50,031 nucleotides of DNA, taken from contig CAMBDK010000008.1 of NCBI GenBank assembly GCA_945865315.1, forward strand, positions 1 through 50,031. Reading direction: 5' to 3'. The notes under the pieces were generated by a model, which saw only the letters and a program-made list of their open reading frames with translations, had not been told where the DNA came from and searched no databases. The position numbers were made by a program, and so were the translations under genes. The stretch is from Chitinophaga pinensis (GTDB lineage Bacteria > Bacteroidota > Bacteroidia > 2-12-FULL-35-15). Positions 8,465-16,220 of this stretch are shown here, piece by piece; within the stretch, counting starts at the first letter, position 1, and the number at the start of each line of letters is the position of its first letter.

Positions 8465-8486
8465 AGAGGGGGCTATTGTCCCCTCT
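8465..8486 (+). promoter_or_regulatory. Leader hairpin before rimP (possible attenuator)
   Basis: A 7-bp GC-rich stem, AGAGGGG (8465-8471) with CCCCTCT (8480-8486), with an 8-nt loop is followed by TCTTTTG. It sits between the promoter box and the rimP start, so it would be in the mRNA leader of the operon. It looks like a weak intrinsic terminator. Confidence 0.6.
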
Positions 8487-8505
8487 TCTTTTGTAATTAA
8501 ATCAG

Positions 8506-8970
8506 ATGATTTCGGTAGATAAAATAAAAGAAATTGCAGACAATAAAATTACTGAAGGCACTAATTTTATTGTGGATATAAGCATTAAGCCAGGAAATAA
8601 AATTACGATCCTATTGGATAATGATCAGGGCGTTTCTATAAGTGATTGCATCGCTATGAGCAGGCATGTTGAATTCAGCCTGGATCGCGATACTGAAGAT
8701 TTTGAATTGAACGTGATGTCCCCAGGATTAACAGAACCATTTAAGACAATTCGTCAATATCAAAAAAACATACAAAATCAAATAGACGTAGTAACAAAAG
8801 AAAATAATAAAATAACTGGCAAATTAATTTCTGTAGATAATACAGGAATTGAATTAGAAACAAAAAGTTTAAAAAAAACAGAAGGAAAAAAAACAAAACA
8901 ATTGATAATTGAAAATATTAACATATCATTTGATAAAATCAAGCAAACCAAGGTAGTAATTACATTTTAA
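8506..8970 (+). CDS. rimP: Ribosome maturation factor RimP
   Basis: A 154-residue protein needed for 30S subunit maturation. The N-terminal alpha/beta domain is marked by VDISIKPGNKITILLDND and the conserved ISDCIAMSRHVE helix. The LNVMSPGLTEPFKTIRQYQKN stretch around residues 70-90 is the family signature (normally V.SPG...P). The C-terminal SH3-like domain (residues 92-154) is Lys-rich. Its position directly before nusA and infB is the standard operon order. It starts at ATG 8506, 20 nt after the leader hairpin. Confidence 0.93.
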   Translation: MISVDKIKEIADNKITEGTNFIVDISIKPGNKITILLDNDQGVSISDCIAMSRHVEFSLDRDTEDFELNVMSPGLTEPFKTIRQYQKNIQNQIDVVTKENNKITGKLISVDNTGIELETKSLKKTEGKKTKQLIIENINISFDKIKQTKVVITF

Positions 8971-9086
8971 ATAAAATGCTACAAAATATTAATTGAGATT
9001 TTTTTAAAATGACAATAGTAATTTATAAGAATTTGAAATTTATAATTTGTGGTTAAGTAATCGGTAGTTTTAAAAACATAAAAAAA

Positions 9087-10343
9087 ATGGAAAGTATTAA
9101 TTTAATTGAATCGTTCTCTGCATTCAAAGAGGTAAAAAACATTGACAGAGCAACATTAATGAGCGTTATTGAAAACGTTTTTCGCAGCATGTTAATAAAA
9201 AAATATGGCTCTGACGAAAATTTTGACATCATTGTTAATCCCGATCGTGGCGATATTGAGATATGGCAAAACCGTGAAATTGTTGACGATGAGTTTGCAG
9301 AAGATAGCTTTGATTATGATGAGGGGAAGCATATTGGCTTGGCCGAAGCACTTAAAATTGAGGCTGACTTTAAAATTGGGGAAGAGGTTACAACACCTGT
9401 GAAGTTAGATGATTTTGGAAGACGAGCTGTATTGGCTGTTCGTCAAAATCTGATTTCTAAAATTTTGGAACTAGAAAAAGATAGTTTATATAAAAAATAT
9501 AAAGAGAAGATTGGCGAACTTATGACAGGTGAAGTTCATCAAATATGGAAAAAAGAATTACTTATACTGGATGAGGACGGAAACGAGCTACTTTTACCTA
9601 AATCAGAACAAATTTCATCCGATTTTTATAAAAAAGGAGACAGCATTCGCGCTGTAATTCAGCGCGTAGAAATGAAAAACAACACGCCAGTTATTATTTT
9701 ATCTCGTAGTTCAACAGCTTTTTTAGAAAGGCTTTTTGAATTAGAAGTTCCCGAAGTATTTGACGGACTAATAACCATTAAAAAAATTGTTCGAGAGCCA
9801 GGAGAGAGAGCTAAAGTTGCTGTTGAATCCTATGATGACAGGATTGACCCCGTTGGAGCTTGTGTTGGAATGAAAGGTTCACGTATTCACGGTATTGTTC
9901 GTGAATTACGTAACGAAAATATTGACGTAATTAACTATACCAGTAATACCTCTTTATTTATTACCCGCGCTTTGAGTCCAGCAAAAATAACTTCTGTAAA
10001 AATTGATGATGAAAAAAAACGTGCTGAGGTGTTTTTAAAACCTGATCAAGTTTCTTTAGCAATAGGTAAAGGAGGTCATAACATTAAACTTGCAGGCAAA
10101 TTAACAGGATATGAAATTGATGTTTATCGCGATACCGATATTGATACCGAGGATGTCGATTTAGAAGAGTTTGCAGACGAAATAGAAAGTTGGGTTTTAG
10201 ATGCACTGAAAAATATTGGTTGTGATACCGCTAAAAGTGTATTGGAACTATCGACAGAAGAGCTAGTAAAGCGCACAGATTTAGAAGAAGTTACAGTAAA
10301 TGAAGTAAAAGCAATTTTACAATCTGAGTTTGAAGAAGGATAA
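9087..10343 (+). CDS. nusA: Transcription elongation/termination factor NusA
   Basis: A 418-residue RNA-polymerase-associated factor acting in pausing, termination and antitermination. The N-terminal RNAP-binding domain covers about residues 1-130, the S1 domain 135-200 (GELMTGEVHQIWKKELLI), and KH1/KH2 about 205-350 (VGACVGMKGSRIHGIVREL and LAIGKGGHNIKLAGKLTG). A short helix-hairpin-helix region follows (residues 370-415). The long acidic repeats of the E. coli protein are absent, as is usual in this phylum. The gene lies 116 bp after rimP and 62 bp before infB and is probably cotranscribed with both. Confidence 0.95.
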   Translation: MESINLIESFSAFKEVKNIDRATLMSVIENVFRSMLIKKYGSDENFDIIVNPDRGDIEIWQNREIVDDEFAEDSFDYDEGKHIGLAEALKIEADFKIGEEVTTPVKLDDFGRRAVLAVRQNLISKILELEKDSLYKKYKEKIGELMTGEVHQIWKKELLILDEDGNELLLPKSEQISSDFYKKGDSIRAVIQRVEMKNNTPVIILSRSSTAFLERLFELEVPEVFDGLITIKKIVREPGERAKVAVESYDDRIDPVGACVGMKGSRIHGIVRELRNENIDVINYTSNTSLFITRALSPAKITSVKIDDEKKRAEVFLKPDQVSLAIGKGGHNIKLAGKLTGYEIDVYRDTDIDTEDVDLEEFADEIESWVLDALKNIGCDTAKSVLELSTEELVKRTDLEEVTVNEVKAILQSEFEEG

Positions 10344-10405
10344 AAATTTACTGGTTACCCAAAAAATTTGAAATTTGAAATACAAAGTAAATTTAAAAAA
10401 TAAAT

Positions 10406-13400
10406 ATGTCAGAAAAAGCTGTTCAACGATTAAGTAAAGTAGCCAAGGAACTCAATGTTAGCGTTTCCACTATCGCTGATTTCCTTAAAAGTAAAGGACA
10501 TGTTATAGAAAACAATCCTATGGCTAAATTGCCTGATGACCTATATTCATTATTGGCTCAGGAGTACAAATCGGAAAAAGCTGCCAAGGAAGAGGCTCAG
10601 CATGTTACTTCTGTTGCAAATGTTAGAATTAAGAAAGAGAGTCTTACGCTAGAAAAAGATGCTCATAAACCGGATGTAAAATCAATTGATGAAGAGGAAG
10701 ATTTAATTATTAAGAATGTTGAATCTTTTCCTGTTTCCGAAAAATTAGAAGTAAAAATCGCCCCAGTTGCCATTGAACCAATCAATGAAGTAGATCATAA
10801 AAAAATCGATACGCAGCTTTCGCCATTAGAAATAAATCCAGAAAAAGAGAAAGAAGGGGTTAAGTCGGCTATAAAATTTACTATCGTATCGAAAATTGAT
10901 TTAGAAGCCTTAAATAGTAAAACTAAGCCTAATAAAAAAGCAAAAGCGGAAAAAGAAAAAGAAGAAAAAATTATTGAGGCAAAAAGTGAAGCAAAAAAAA
11001 TAATAAAAGAGAAAGAGGCAGAAACAATAAAAAACAAAAAAGAGGATGCCATTATTTCCCCTGAGAATATATTAGCTGCTGAAGAGAAAAAGGAATTAAA
11101 AAATATTGAAACGCCTCCTGTTATAGATAATAATATTGGTGAAAAGGTTTCGAGTTCCAACGAAGCAGATATTGCAAAGTTGAATTTTCATGAAACGAAA
11201 GTTGAAAAACTAGAAGGCCCAAAAATACTTGGTAAAATTATTTTGCCAGTTAAAGAGGACCGCAAAAAGCCCGTAGCCTCTTCATCAGCAGATGCAAACA
11301 ATAACAATAAGAAAAAAAGAAAACGAATCCGAAAAAATTTTGGAGGCGCTACGATAGGAGATGCTTGGGCACCAAGAACTCCAAACACCCCTGGTGCCGT
11401 TGCAGGACAAGGGCCTTCTGGTCAAAAACCTTTTAAAACAAACACTACCACTCCTGGCGCAGCAAATCCTGTAGGAGGAGTTGGGAAACCTAAATTCGAT
11501 CCTAAAGCTCCTAGAACTAAATATGCAAGACCGCTGAAGGTAGAATTAACACCTGATCAAATTCAGGCTCAAATAAAAGAAACATTAGCACGGCTAAGCG
11601 GTGCGGGTAAATCTAAGGCGTCAAAACATCGTAAATCGAAAAGAGACTTAATTAGTGAACGTACGCAAGATGCTGTTGACCAACAAGAAGCAGAAAAAAA
11701 AGTAATAAAGGTAACTGAATTTGTGTCGGCAAATCAATTGGCTCAAATGATGGAAGTGCCAGTAAACGAAATTATATCTACTTGTATGAGTTTGGGTCTT
11801 TTCGTATCCATTAATCAGCGATTGGATGCAGATACCCTTTCTATTGTTGCCGAAGAGTTTGGCTATCTATTGGAATTTGTAAGCGTGGAGGTATTGGAGG
11901 CAATAAAAGAAGAAGAAGATAAAGAAGAGGATTTGGTGGCTCGTTCCCCAATTGTAACCGTTATGGGACATGTTGATCACGGAAAAACTTCTTTGTTGGA
12001 TTACATACGGAAAGCCAATGTTATTGCAGGAGAGGCCGGAGGAATAACGCAACATATTGGTGCATATAATGTAAAACTTGATAATAACAAAACCATTACT
12101 TTCCTTGATACACCCGGCCATGAAGCATTTACAGCCATGAGGGCTCGAGGGGCTAAAATTACTGACATTGCAATTATTGTAGTTGCTGCCGATGACGGTG
12201 TGATGCCTCAAACTATTGAAGCCATCAACCATGCCCAAGCAGCTAACGTACCAATTATTATTGCCATCAATAAAATTGATAAGCCTGGCGCAAATCCAGA
12301 TAAAATACGAGAAGGATTATCACAGTTAAATGTTTTAGTTGAGGAGTGGGGAGGTCAAATACAGAGCCAGGAAATTTCAGCAAAAAAAGGATTAAATGTT
12401 GATACCTTATTGGACAAGGTTTTGTTAGAAGCCGAAATGCTAAACTTAAAAGCGAATCCTAAAAAAAATGCTACAGGAACCGTAGTTGAATCTGAATTAG
12501 ATAAAGGAAGAGGATATGTAAGTACTATACTTGTTGAAGCAGGGACATTAAGTGTTGGAAATATTGTATTGGCAGGTTGCTTTAGCGGTAAAGTGAAAGC
12601 CCTTCATAATGAACGAGGGCAGGAAGTTAAATTTGCTGGTCCTGGAATACCCGTTGCATTGTTGGGTTTGAGTGGCGCACCGCAAGCGGGAGACAAATTT
12701 CATGTGTTGAGCGATGAACGAGAAGCAAGAGAAATTGCAGCTAAGAGATTACAATTACAGCGCGAACAGGGTATTCGTACACATAAACACATTACGCTTG
12801 ACGAGATTGGAAGAAGGTTAGCAATAGGTAATTTTAAAGAACTTAATGTAATAGTTAAGGGTGATGTGGATGGCTCTGTTGAAGCACTTGCGGACTCCTT
12901 GCAAAAACTTTCTACACCAAAAGTATCGGTAAAAATTATTCACAAATCGGTTGGTGCGATAAGTGAATCAGATGTTTTATTAGCCTCGGCATCTAATGCA
13001 ATTATAATTGGGTTCCAAGTTCGTCCATCAGGCGGGGCTCGTAAATTGGCAGAAATAGAACAAATTGATATCCGTTTGTATTCAATTATTTATAATGCGA
13101 TAAATGAAATTAAAGATGCCATGGAAGGTTTATTGGCACCAGAATTTGAAGAAAAAAATGTTTGTAACATTGAAATTCGCGAAGTGTTTAATATTACCAA
13201 AGTAGGGAATATTGCTGGATGTTTTGTGCTTGACGGCAAAGTTAACCGTAATACCAAAATCAGAATTATCCGTGATGGCATAGTTGTACATACTGGCGAA
13301 CTTGGTTCATTAAAACGTTTTAAAGATGATGTAAAAGAGGTGAATAAAGGTTTTGAATGTGGACTAAACATTAAAAACTTTAACGATATGAAGGCTGGTG

Positions 13401-13447
13401 ATATTATAGAAGGGTATGATTTAGTGGAGGTAAAAGCAAAGCTTTAA
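10406..13447 (+). CDS. infB: Translation initiation factor IF-2
   Basis: A 1013-residue GTPase that brings initiator tRNA to the 30S subunit and promotes subunit joining. An IF2-N helix module occurs at residues 5-35 ([20 protein letters not shown]). A long, low-complexity Lys/Glu-rich linker follows to about residue 330, then a Pro/Gly-rich segment and a second IF2-N module near 435-485. The G domain shows GHVDHGKT (near residue 520), DTPGH (near 568) and NKID (near 621). The C-terminal domains II-IV include [14 protein letters not shown]. Length is normal for Bacteroidota IF2. It is the last gene of the rimP-nusA-infB operon; rbfA and truB do not follow it here. Confidence 0.97.
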   Translation: MSEKAVQRLSKVAKELNVSVSTIADFLKSKGHVIENNPMAKLPDDLYSLLAQEYKSEKAAKEEAQHVTSVANVRIKKESLTLEKDAHKPDVKSIDEEEDLIIKNVESFPVSEKLEVKIAPVAIEPINEVDHKKIDTQLSPLEINPEKEKEGVKSAIKFTIVSKIDLEALNSKTKPNKKAKAEKEKEEKIIEAKSEAKKIIKEKEAETIKNKKEDAIISPENILAAEEKKELKNIETPPVIDNNIGEKVSSSNEADIAKLNFHETKVEKLEGPKILGKIILPVKEDRKKPVASSSADANNNNKKKRKRIRKNFGGATIGDAWAPRTPNTPGAVAGQGPSGQKPFKTNTTTPGAANPVGGVGKPKFDPKAPRTKYARPLKVELTPDQIQAQIKETLARLSGAGKSKASKHRKSKRDLISERTQDAVDQQEAEKKVIKVTEFVSANQLAQMMEVPVNEIISTCMSLGLFVSINQRLDADTLSIVAEEFGYLLEFVSVEVLEAIKEEEDKEEDLVARSPIVTVMGHVDHGKTSLLDYIRKANVIAGEAGGITQHIGAYNVKLDNNKTITFLDTPGHEAFTAMRARGAKITDIAIIVVAADDGVMPQTIEAINHAQAANVPIIIAINKIDKPGANPDKIREGLSQLNVLVEEWGGQIQSQEISAKKGLNVDTLLDKVLLEAEMLNLKANPKKNATGTVVESELDKGRGYVSTILVEAGTLSVGNIVLAGCFSGKVKALHNERGQEVKFAGPGIPVALLGLSGAPQAGDKFHVLSDEREAREIAAKRLQLQREQGIRTHKHITLDEIGRRLAIGNFKELNVIVKGDVDGSVEALADSLQKLSTPKVSVKIIHKSVGAISESDVLLASASNAIIIGFQVRPSGGARKLAEIEQIDIRLYSIIYNAINEIKDAMEGLLAPEFEEKNVCNIEIREVFNITKVGNIAGCFVLDGKVNRNTKIRIIRDGIVVHTGELGSLKRFKDDVKEVNKGFECGLNIKNFNDMKAGDIIEGYDLVEVKAKL

Positions 13448-13674
13448 CAAATAAAATACTGTAAAAAGAGGATGTTAATTTATTTTCAATAAAAACACTA
13501 GAAATAAAATTATTATTCGCTAGAGCTCTATTTGAAGATGTTTTTTAAGTTTTTTTGCCTGTAAAACCTATATTATTTGCATTATTACTTTTTCATAATT
13601 AACAAAAAAAAAAATTTCTGTCTTTTATTCTTCGTGTTTTTTTTGCAGCCGCAGATAAGTAGTATGTTTTAATT

Positions 13675-14652
13675 ATGCTAATACAATTTTTTAAAAAAAA
13701 CAGCCCCTCTTCTTTCATCTTCTTGCCTTTATTCGCATTGCTATTTTGGATAATTGCATTTTATTCGAAACAAAACACTTTTTTAATATCTGGTGCACCA
13801 TTCTATGATATTATAGTAAACAAGCTCCAGAGCTTTCATTTCATAGCTGTTTTAATTGCTTTCCTATTAGTAATTGCAGAAGCTTTTTTGCTCAATTATA
13901 TTGTAAATGAAAATGGCATACTTGCAAAACCCTCTATGCTTCCAGCTTTGTTTTATATTATTTTTATGAGCAACGATTCTACCCTATTAATATTACACCC
14001 AATTATTTTTTCAAATTTCTTCACCTTGTTGGCTATCCATAAACTTATAAGCTCCTATCAAAAAGACATTGCTTTTTCAAATGCCTTCGACGCAGGGGTG
14101 TTATTATCAATTGCTAGCTTTTTTTATTTTCCGAATATTTTATTATATCCATTGTTAGGCATTGGACTTGTTTATTTTAGAACTTTTAATTGGCGAGAAT
14201 GGGTTATTTCTTTTTTTGGAGTTTTACTGCCATTTACTTTTGTATTTACCTATGCTTATTGGAACGATTCCCTTGCTAATTGGGTCGACTTAAATATATT
14301 TCACCCAATAATGGTAGATCAATCTAAATTAAGTCTCTCCAAAAGTTTTTATTTTATGTTCTCTGTAATTTTACTGATTATTTTATTTTCATTCGGTAAA
14401 TTATTTACAGGTTTCTTAGATGCTTCTCAAAAAAATAAAAAAGGTATTTTATTTTTAATATGGTTTACAGTACTCGCTCTGATTTCGCTATTAATACCTA
14501 CTGCACCATCAATATGTAAATACGCTTCCTTGTCTATCCCAGTATCTGTATTCTGCGCCAATTATTTTTTAAAAATTAAAAAAAAATGGTGGGGAGACCT
14601 TTTGTTTTATTTACTTTTAATTTCAATATTTATCAATGTCTATAGTGGTTGA
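13675..14652 (+). CDS. Polytopic membrane protein (DUF6427-like)
   Basis: A 325-residue, strongly hydrophobic protein with about eight predicted membrane segments separated by short loops, starting MLIQFFKKNSPSSF. The FFKKxSPSS N-terminus and the FRTFNWREWVISFFGVLLPF and LNIFHP motifs resemble the Bacteroidota-specific family DUF6427. Function is unknown; the family call rests on memory of the pattern and is moderately sure. It is separated from infB by 227 bp, with a TATTATTTG box (13571-13579) that resembles the promoter consensus with an extra base. No enzymatic motif is seen. Confidence 0.75.
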   Translation: MLIQFFKKNSPSSFIFLPLFALLFWIIAFYSKQNTFLISGAPFYDIIVNKLQSFHFIAVLIAFLLVIAEAFLLNYIVNENGILAKPSMLPALFYIIFMSNDSTLLILHPIIFSNFFTLLAIHKLISSYQKDIAFSNAFDAGVLLSIASFFYFPNILLYPLLGIGLVYFRTFNWREWVISFFGVLLPFTFVFTYAYWNDSLANWVDLNIFHPIMVDQSKLSLSKSFYFMFSVILLIILFSFGKLFTGFLDASQKNKKGILFLIWFTVLALISLLIPTAPSICKYASLSIPVSVFCANYFLKIKKKWWGDLLFYLLLISIFINVYSG

Positions 14653-14738
14653 TATTATTTTTTATGTGCTTTTTTGCTGAAATGCCGGATGTATAATTCT
14701 TGGCAAACTTCAGGAAATATTTTTTAAGGGGACAATTA

Positions 14739-14765
14739 TTGCAACTTTTATAATTAGTACCTTTG
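14739..14765 (+). promoter_or_regulatory. Promoter of purQ (TTG / TACCTTTG)
   Basis: A TTG at 14739-14741 and TACCTTTG at 14758-14765 form the Bacteroidota -33/-7 pair, 34 nt before the start codon. Confidence 0.65.
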
Positions 14766-14799
14766 TTGTATTAATAAAAAAATAAAATAAAGATTGTTT

Positions 14800-15495
14800 A
14801 TGAGCAAATTTGGAGTAGTTATTTTTCCTGGATCAAATTGTGATCAGGACATGATTTATGTATTACGCGAAATTATGGGCCAAGAAGTAATTGAATTATG
14901 GCATAAAGACGCTGATTTAAAAGGTGTAGATATTGTTATTCTTCCCGGAGGTTTTTCATATGGTGATTATTTACGATCTGGTGCCATCGCTCGTTTTTCT
15001 CCTATAATGGGGGAAGTTATTAATTTTGCTAACAAGGGCGGTTATGTAATAGGGATTTGTAATGGATTTCAGATATTGTGCGAGGCGGGCCTTGTTCCGG
15101 GAGCATTGTTGCATAATAAGGAAAGGAAATTTATATGCAAAAATGTTTTTATTAAAGCCGAAAATAGCGATACATTGATAAGCTCTGAAATCCCAGCAGG
15201 GAAGGTGCTTAAAATACCTATTGCCCATGGTGAAGGTAATTTTTATGCAGATAAAGAAACGCTAAAAAAACTAAACGAAAACGGGCAAATACTATTTCGC
15301 TATTGCGATGAAAAAGGGAATGTTAATGATGCTGCAAATCCTAACGGGGCCATTGAAAACATAGCAGGTGTTTGCAATGCAAATAAAAATGTATTCGGAA
15401 TGATGCCCCATCCAGAGCGTGCCACAGATGGGCAGTTAAACAATATTGATGGACGATGGATTTTTGACTCCATTTTGAGCCTTGTAAAACATTAA
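14800..15495 (+). CDS. purQ: Phosphoribosylformylglycinamidine synthase subunit PurQ
   Basis: A 231-residue class I glutamine amidotransferase that supplies ammonia to PurL in the fourth step of purine synthesis (FGAR to FGAM). The nucleophile is Cys87 in GICNGFQ, with His204 and Glu206 in MPHPERA completing the triad. The GSNCDQD N-terminal motif and PGGFSYGDYLRSGAIA are specific for PurQ. ATG 14800 is preferred to the TTG at 14794. A separate PurQ means the small-type PurS/PurQ/PurL complex rather than the single large PurL; purS and purL are not in the window. Its own promoter suggests monocistronic expression. Confidence 0.95.
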   Translation: MSKFGVVIFPGSNCDQDMIYVLREIMGQEVIELWHKDADLKGVDIVILPGGFSYGDYLRSGAIARFSPIMGEVINFANKGGYVIGICNGFQILCEAGLVPGALLHNKERKFICKNVFIKAENSDTLISSEIPAGKVLKIPIAHGEGNFYADKETLKKLNENGQILFRYCDEKGNVNDAANPNGAIENIAGVCNANKNVFGMMPHPERATDGQLNNIDGRWIFDSILSLVKH

Positions 15496-15632
15496 GAGAA
15501 ATTTATTAGCTTTCATATTTAAAATGTTGATGCCGATAAAACAATTTAGAGATTTTTATTATTTATAAATATAAAAAGCAAAATAAATTTCTGGTTTTGA
15601 CTAAAAATTAGAACATACTTAACTCGAATAAT

Positions 15633-15640
15633 TAATTTTG
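15633..15640 (+). promoter_or_regulatory. Candidate -7 box for the small lipoprotein gene
   Basis: TAATTTTG matches TAnnTTTG and lies 20 nt before the ATG at 15661. No TTG is seen at -33. Confidence 0.45.
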
Positions 15641-15660
15641 TTATTATTTTAGATATTATT

Positions 15661-15819
15661 ATGAAATATTTACAAATACCTCGTATCTATCTTTTAGTTT
15701 TTCTATCTGTTTTTTTATTCTCCCAGTGCTCCTTATCGAAAAAAAAATCCTCCCATTGTGCAGACTGTCCAAAATGGAATCAAATTGACGCACCCAAGAA
15801 AAATTCGACGCATATTTGA
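15661..15819 (+). CDS. Small lipoprotein, 52 residues
   Basis: ATG 15661 to TGA 15817-15819 encodes a 52-residue protein. A hydrophobic signal (ending VFLFSQC) has a lipobox-like Cys at residue 23, followed by a Lys/Ser-rich stretch, a second Cys pair (HCADCP, a CxxC spacing) and PKWNQ. The design (signal peptide II, basic linker, CxxCPxW) looks like a genuine small exported lipoprotein, and a promoter box precedes it by 20 nt. I recall similar tiny CxDCPxW lipoproteins in Bacteroidota but cannot name a function. The CxxC could bind metal or be redox active. It lies 140 bp before feoA, so a link with iron is possible but unproven. Confidence 0.65.
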   Translation: MKYLQIPRIYLLVFLSVFLFSQCSLSKKKSSHCADCPKWNQIDAPKKNSTHI

Positions 15820-15892
15820 TTTGGGGGTTATTTATAATAATTAGCCTTATTAAATCGATGTGTTTTAATAAAAATAGGTTATAATTATATAA

Positions 15893-15912
15893 AATACCTA
15901 TATTTAGGTATT
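15893..15912. promoter_or_regulatory. Candidate operator palindrome upstream of feoA
   Basis: Two perfect 8-bp inverted arms, AATACCTA (15893-15900) and TAGGTATT (15905-15912), are separated by 4 bp. A further ATAGGT half site occurs near 15874. The palindrome lies just upstream of the feoA promoter (TTG at 15928, box at 15944). The TAGG/CCTA half sites recall metal-dependent DtxR/MntR-type operators, but the match is not exact. Confidence 0.45.
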
Positions 15913-15927
15913 GCTTACTTTGCTTAG

Positions 15928-15951
15928 TTGCTAAAATAAACTGTATTTTTG
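15928..15951 (+). promoter_or_regulatory. Promoter of feoAB
   Basis: A TTG at 15928-15930 and TATTTTTG at 15944-15951 (exact TAnnTTTG) lie immediately before feoA; the ATG is at 15959, so the leader is very short. Confidence 0.55.
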
Positions 15952-15958
15952 TAAGGTT

Positions 15959-16207
15959 ATGGAGACTGCAAATAAAAATTTAGCCCAATTAAAAATTGGA
16001 CAGCTTGCAATTATTGATTCGTTTACTGATAAGCTGATGGCACTTAAACTGCTTGAAATGGGATGCACTCCTGGTGAATTAGTAAAAATAGATCGCATAG
16101 CCCCTTTGGGTGATCCTATTGCTATTAATGTTTCGGGATATATGTTATGCTTACGCAAGGCCGAAGCCTCAACTATATTAGTATCTTTATTAACTACTAA
16201 TATTTAA
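15959..16207 (+). CDS. feoA: Ferrous iron transport protein A
   Basis: An 82-residue cytosolic SH3-like protein that assists FeoB. The family pattern is visible: LKIGQLAIIDSF, the turn LKLLEMGCTPG around residues 32-42, then the IAPLGDPIAINVSGYMLCLRKAEA core. It is followed after about 10 nt by feoB, the normal order, and is likely translated from the same mRNA. Here FeoA is a free protein rather than fused to FeoB, as it is in some Bacteroidota. Confidence 0.93.
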   Translation: METANKNLAQLKIGQLAIIDSFTDKLMALKLLEMGCTPGELVKIDRIAPLGDPIAINVSGYMLCLRKAEASTILVSLLTTNI

Positions 16208-16220
16208 ATACTCCCGGTTG

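Noticed and set aside
15497-15592. An 11-bp inverted repeat with a 74-nt spacer behind purQ
   Set aside because: The arms are AT-rich and widely spaced, so chance pairing is likely and there is no T run.
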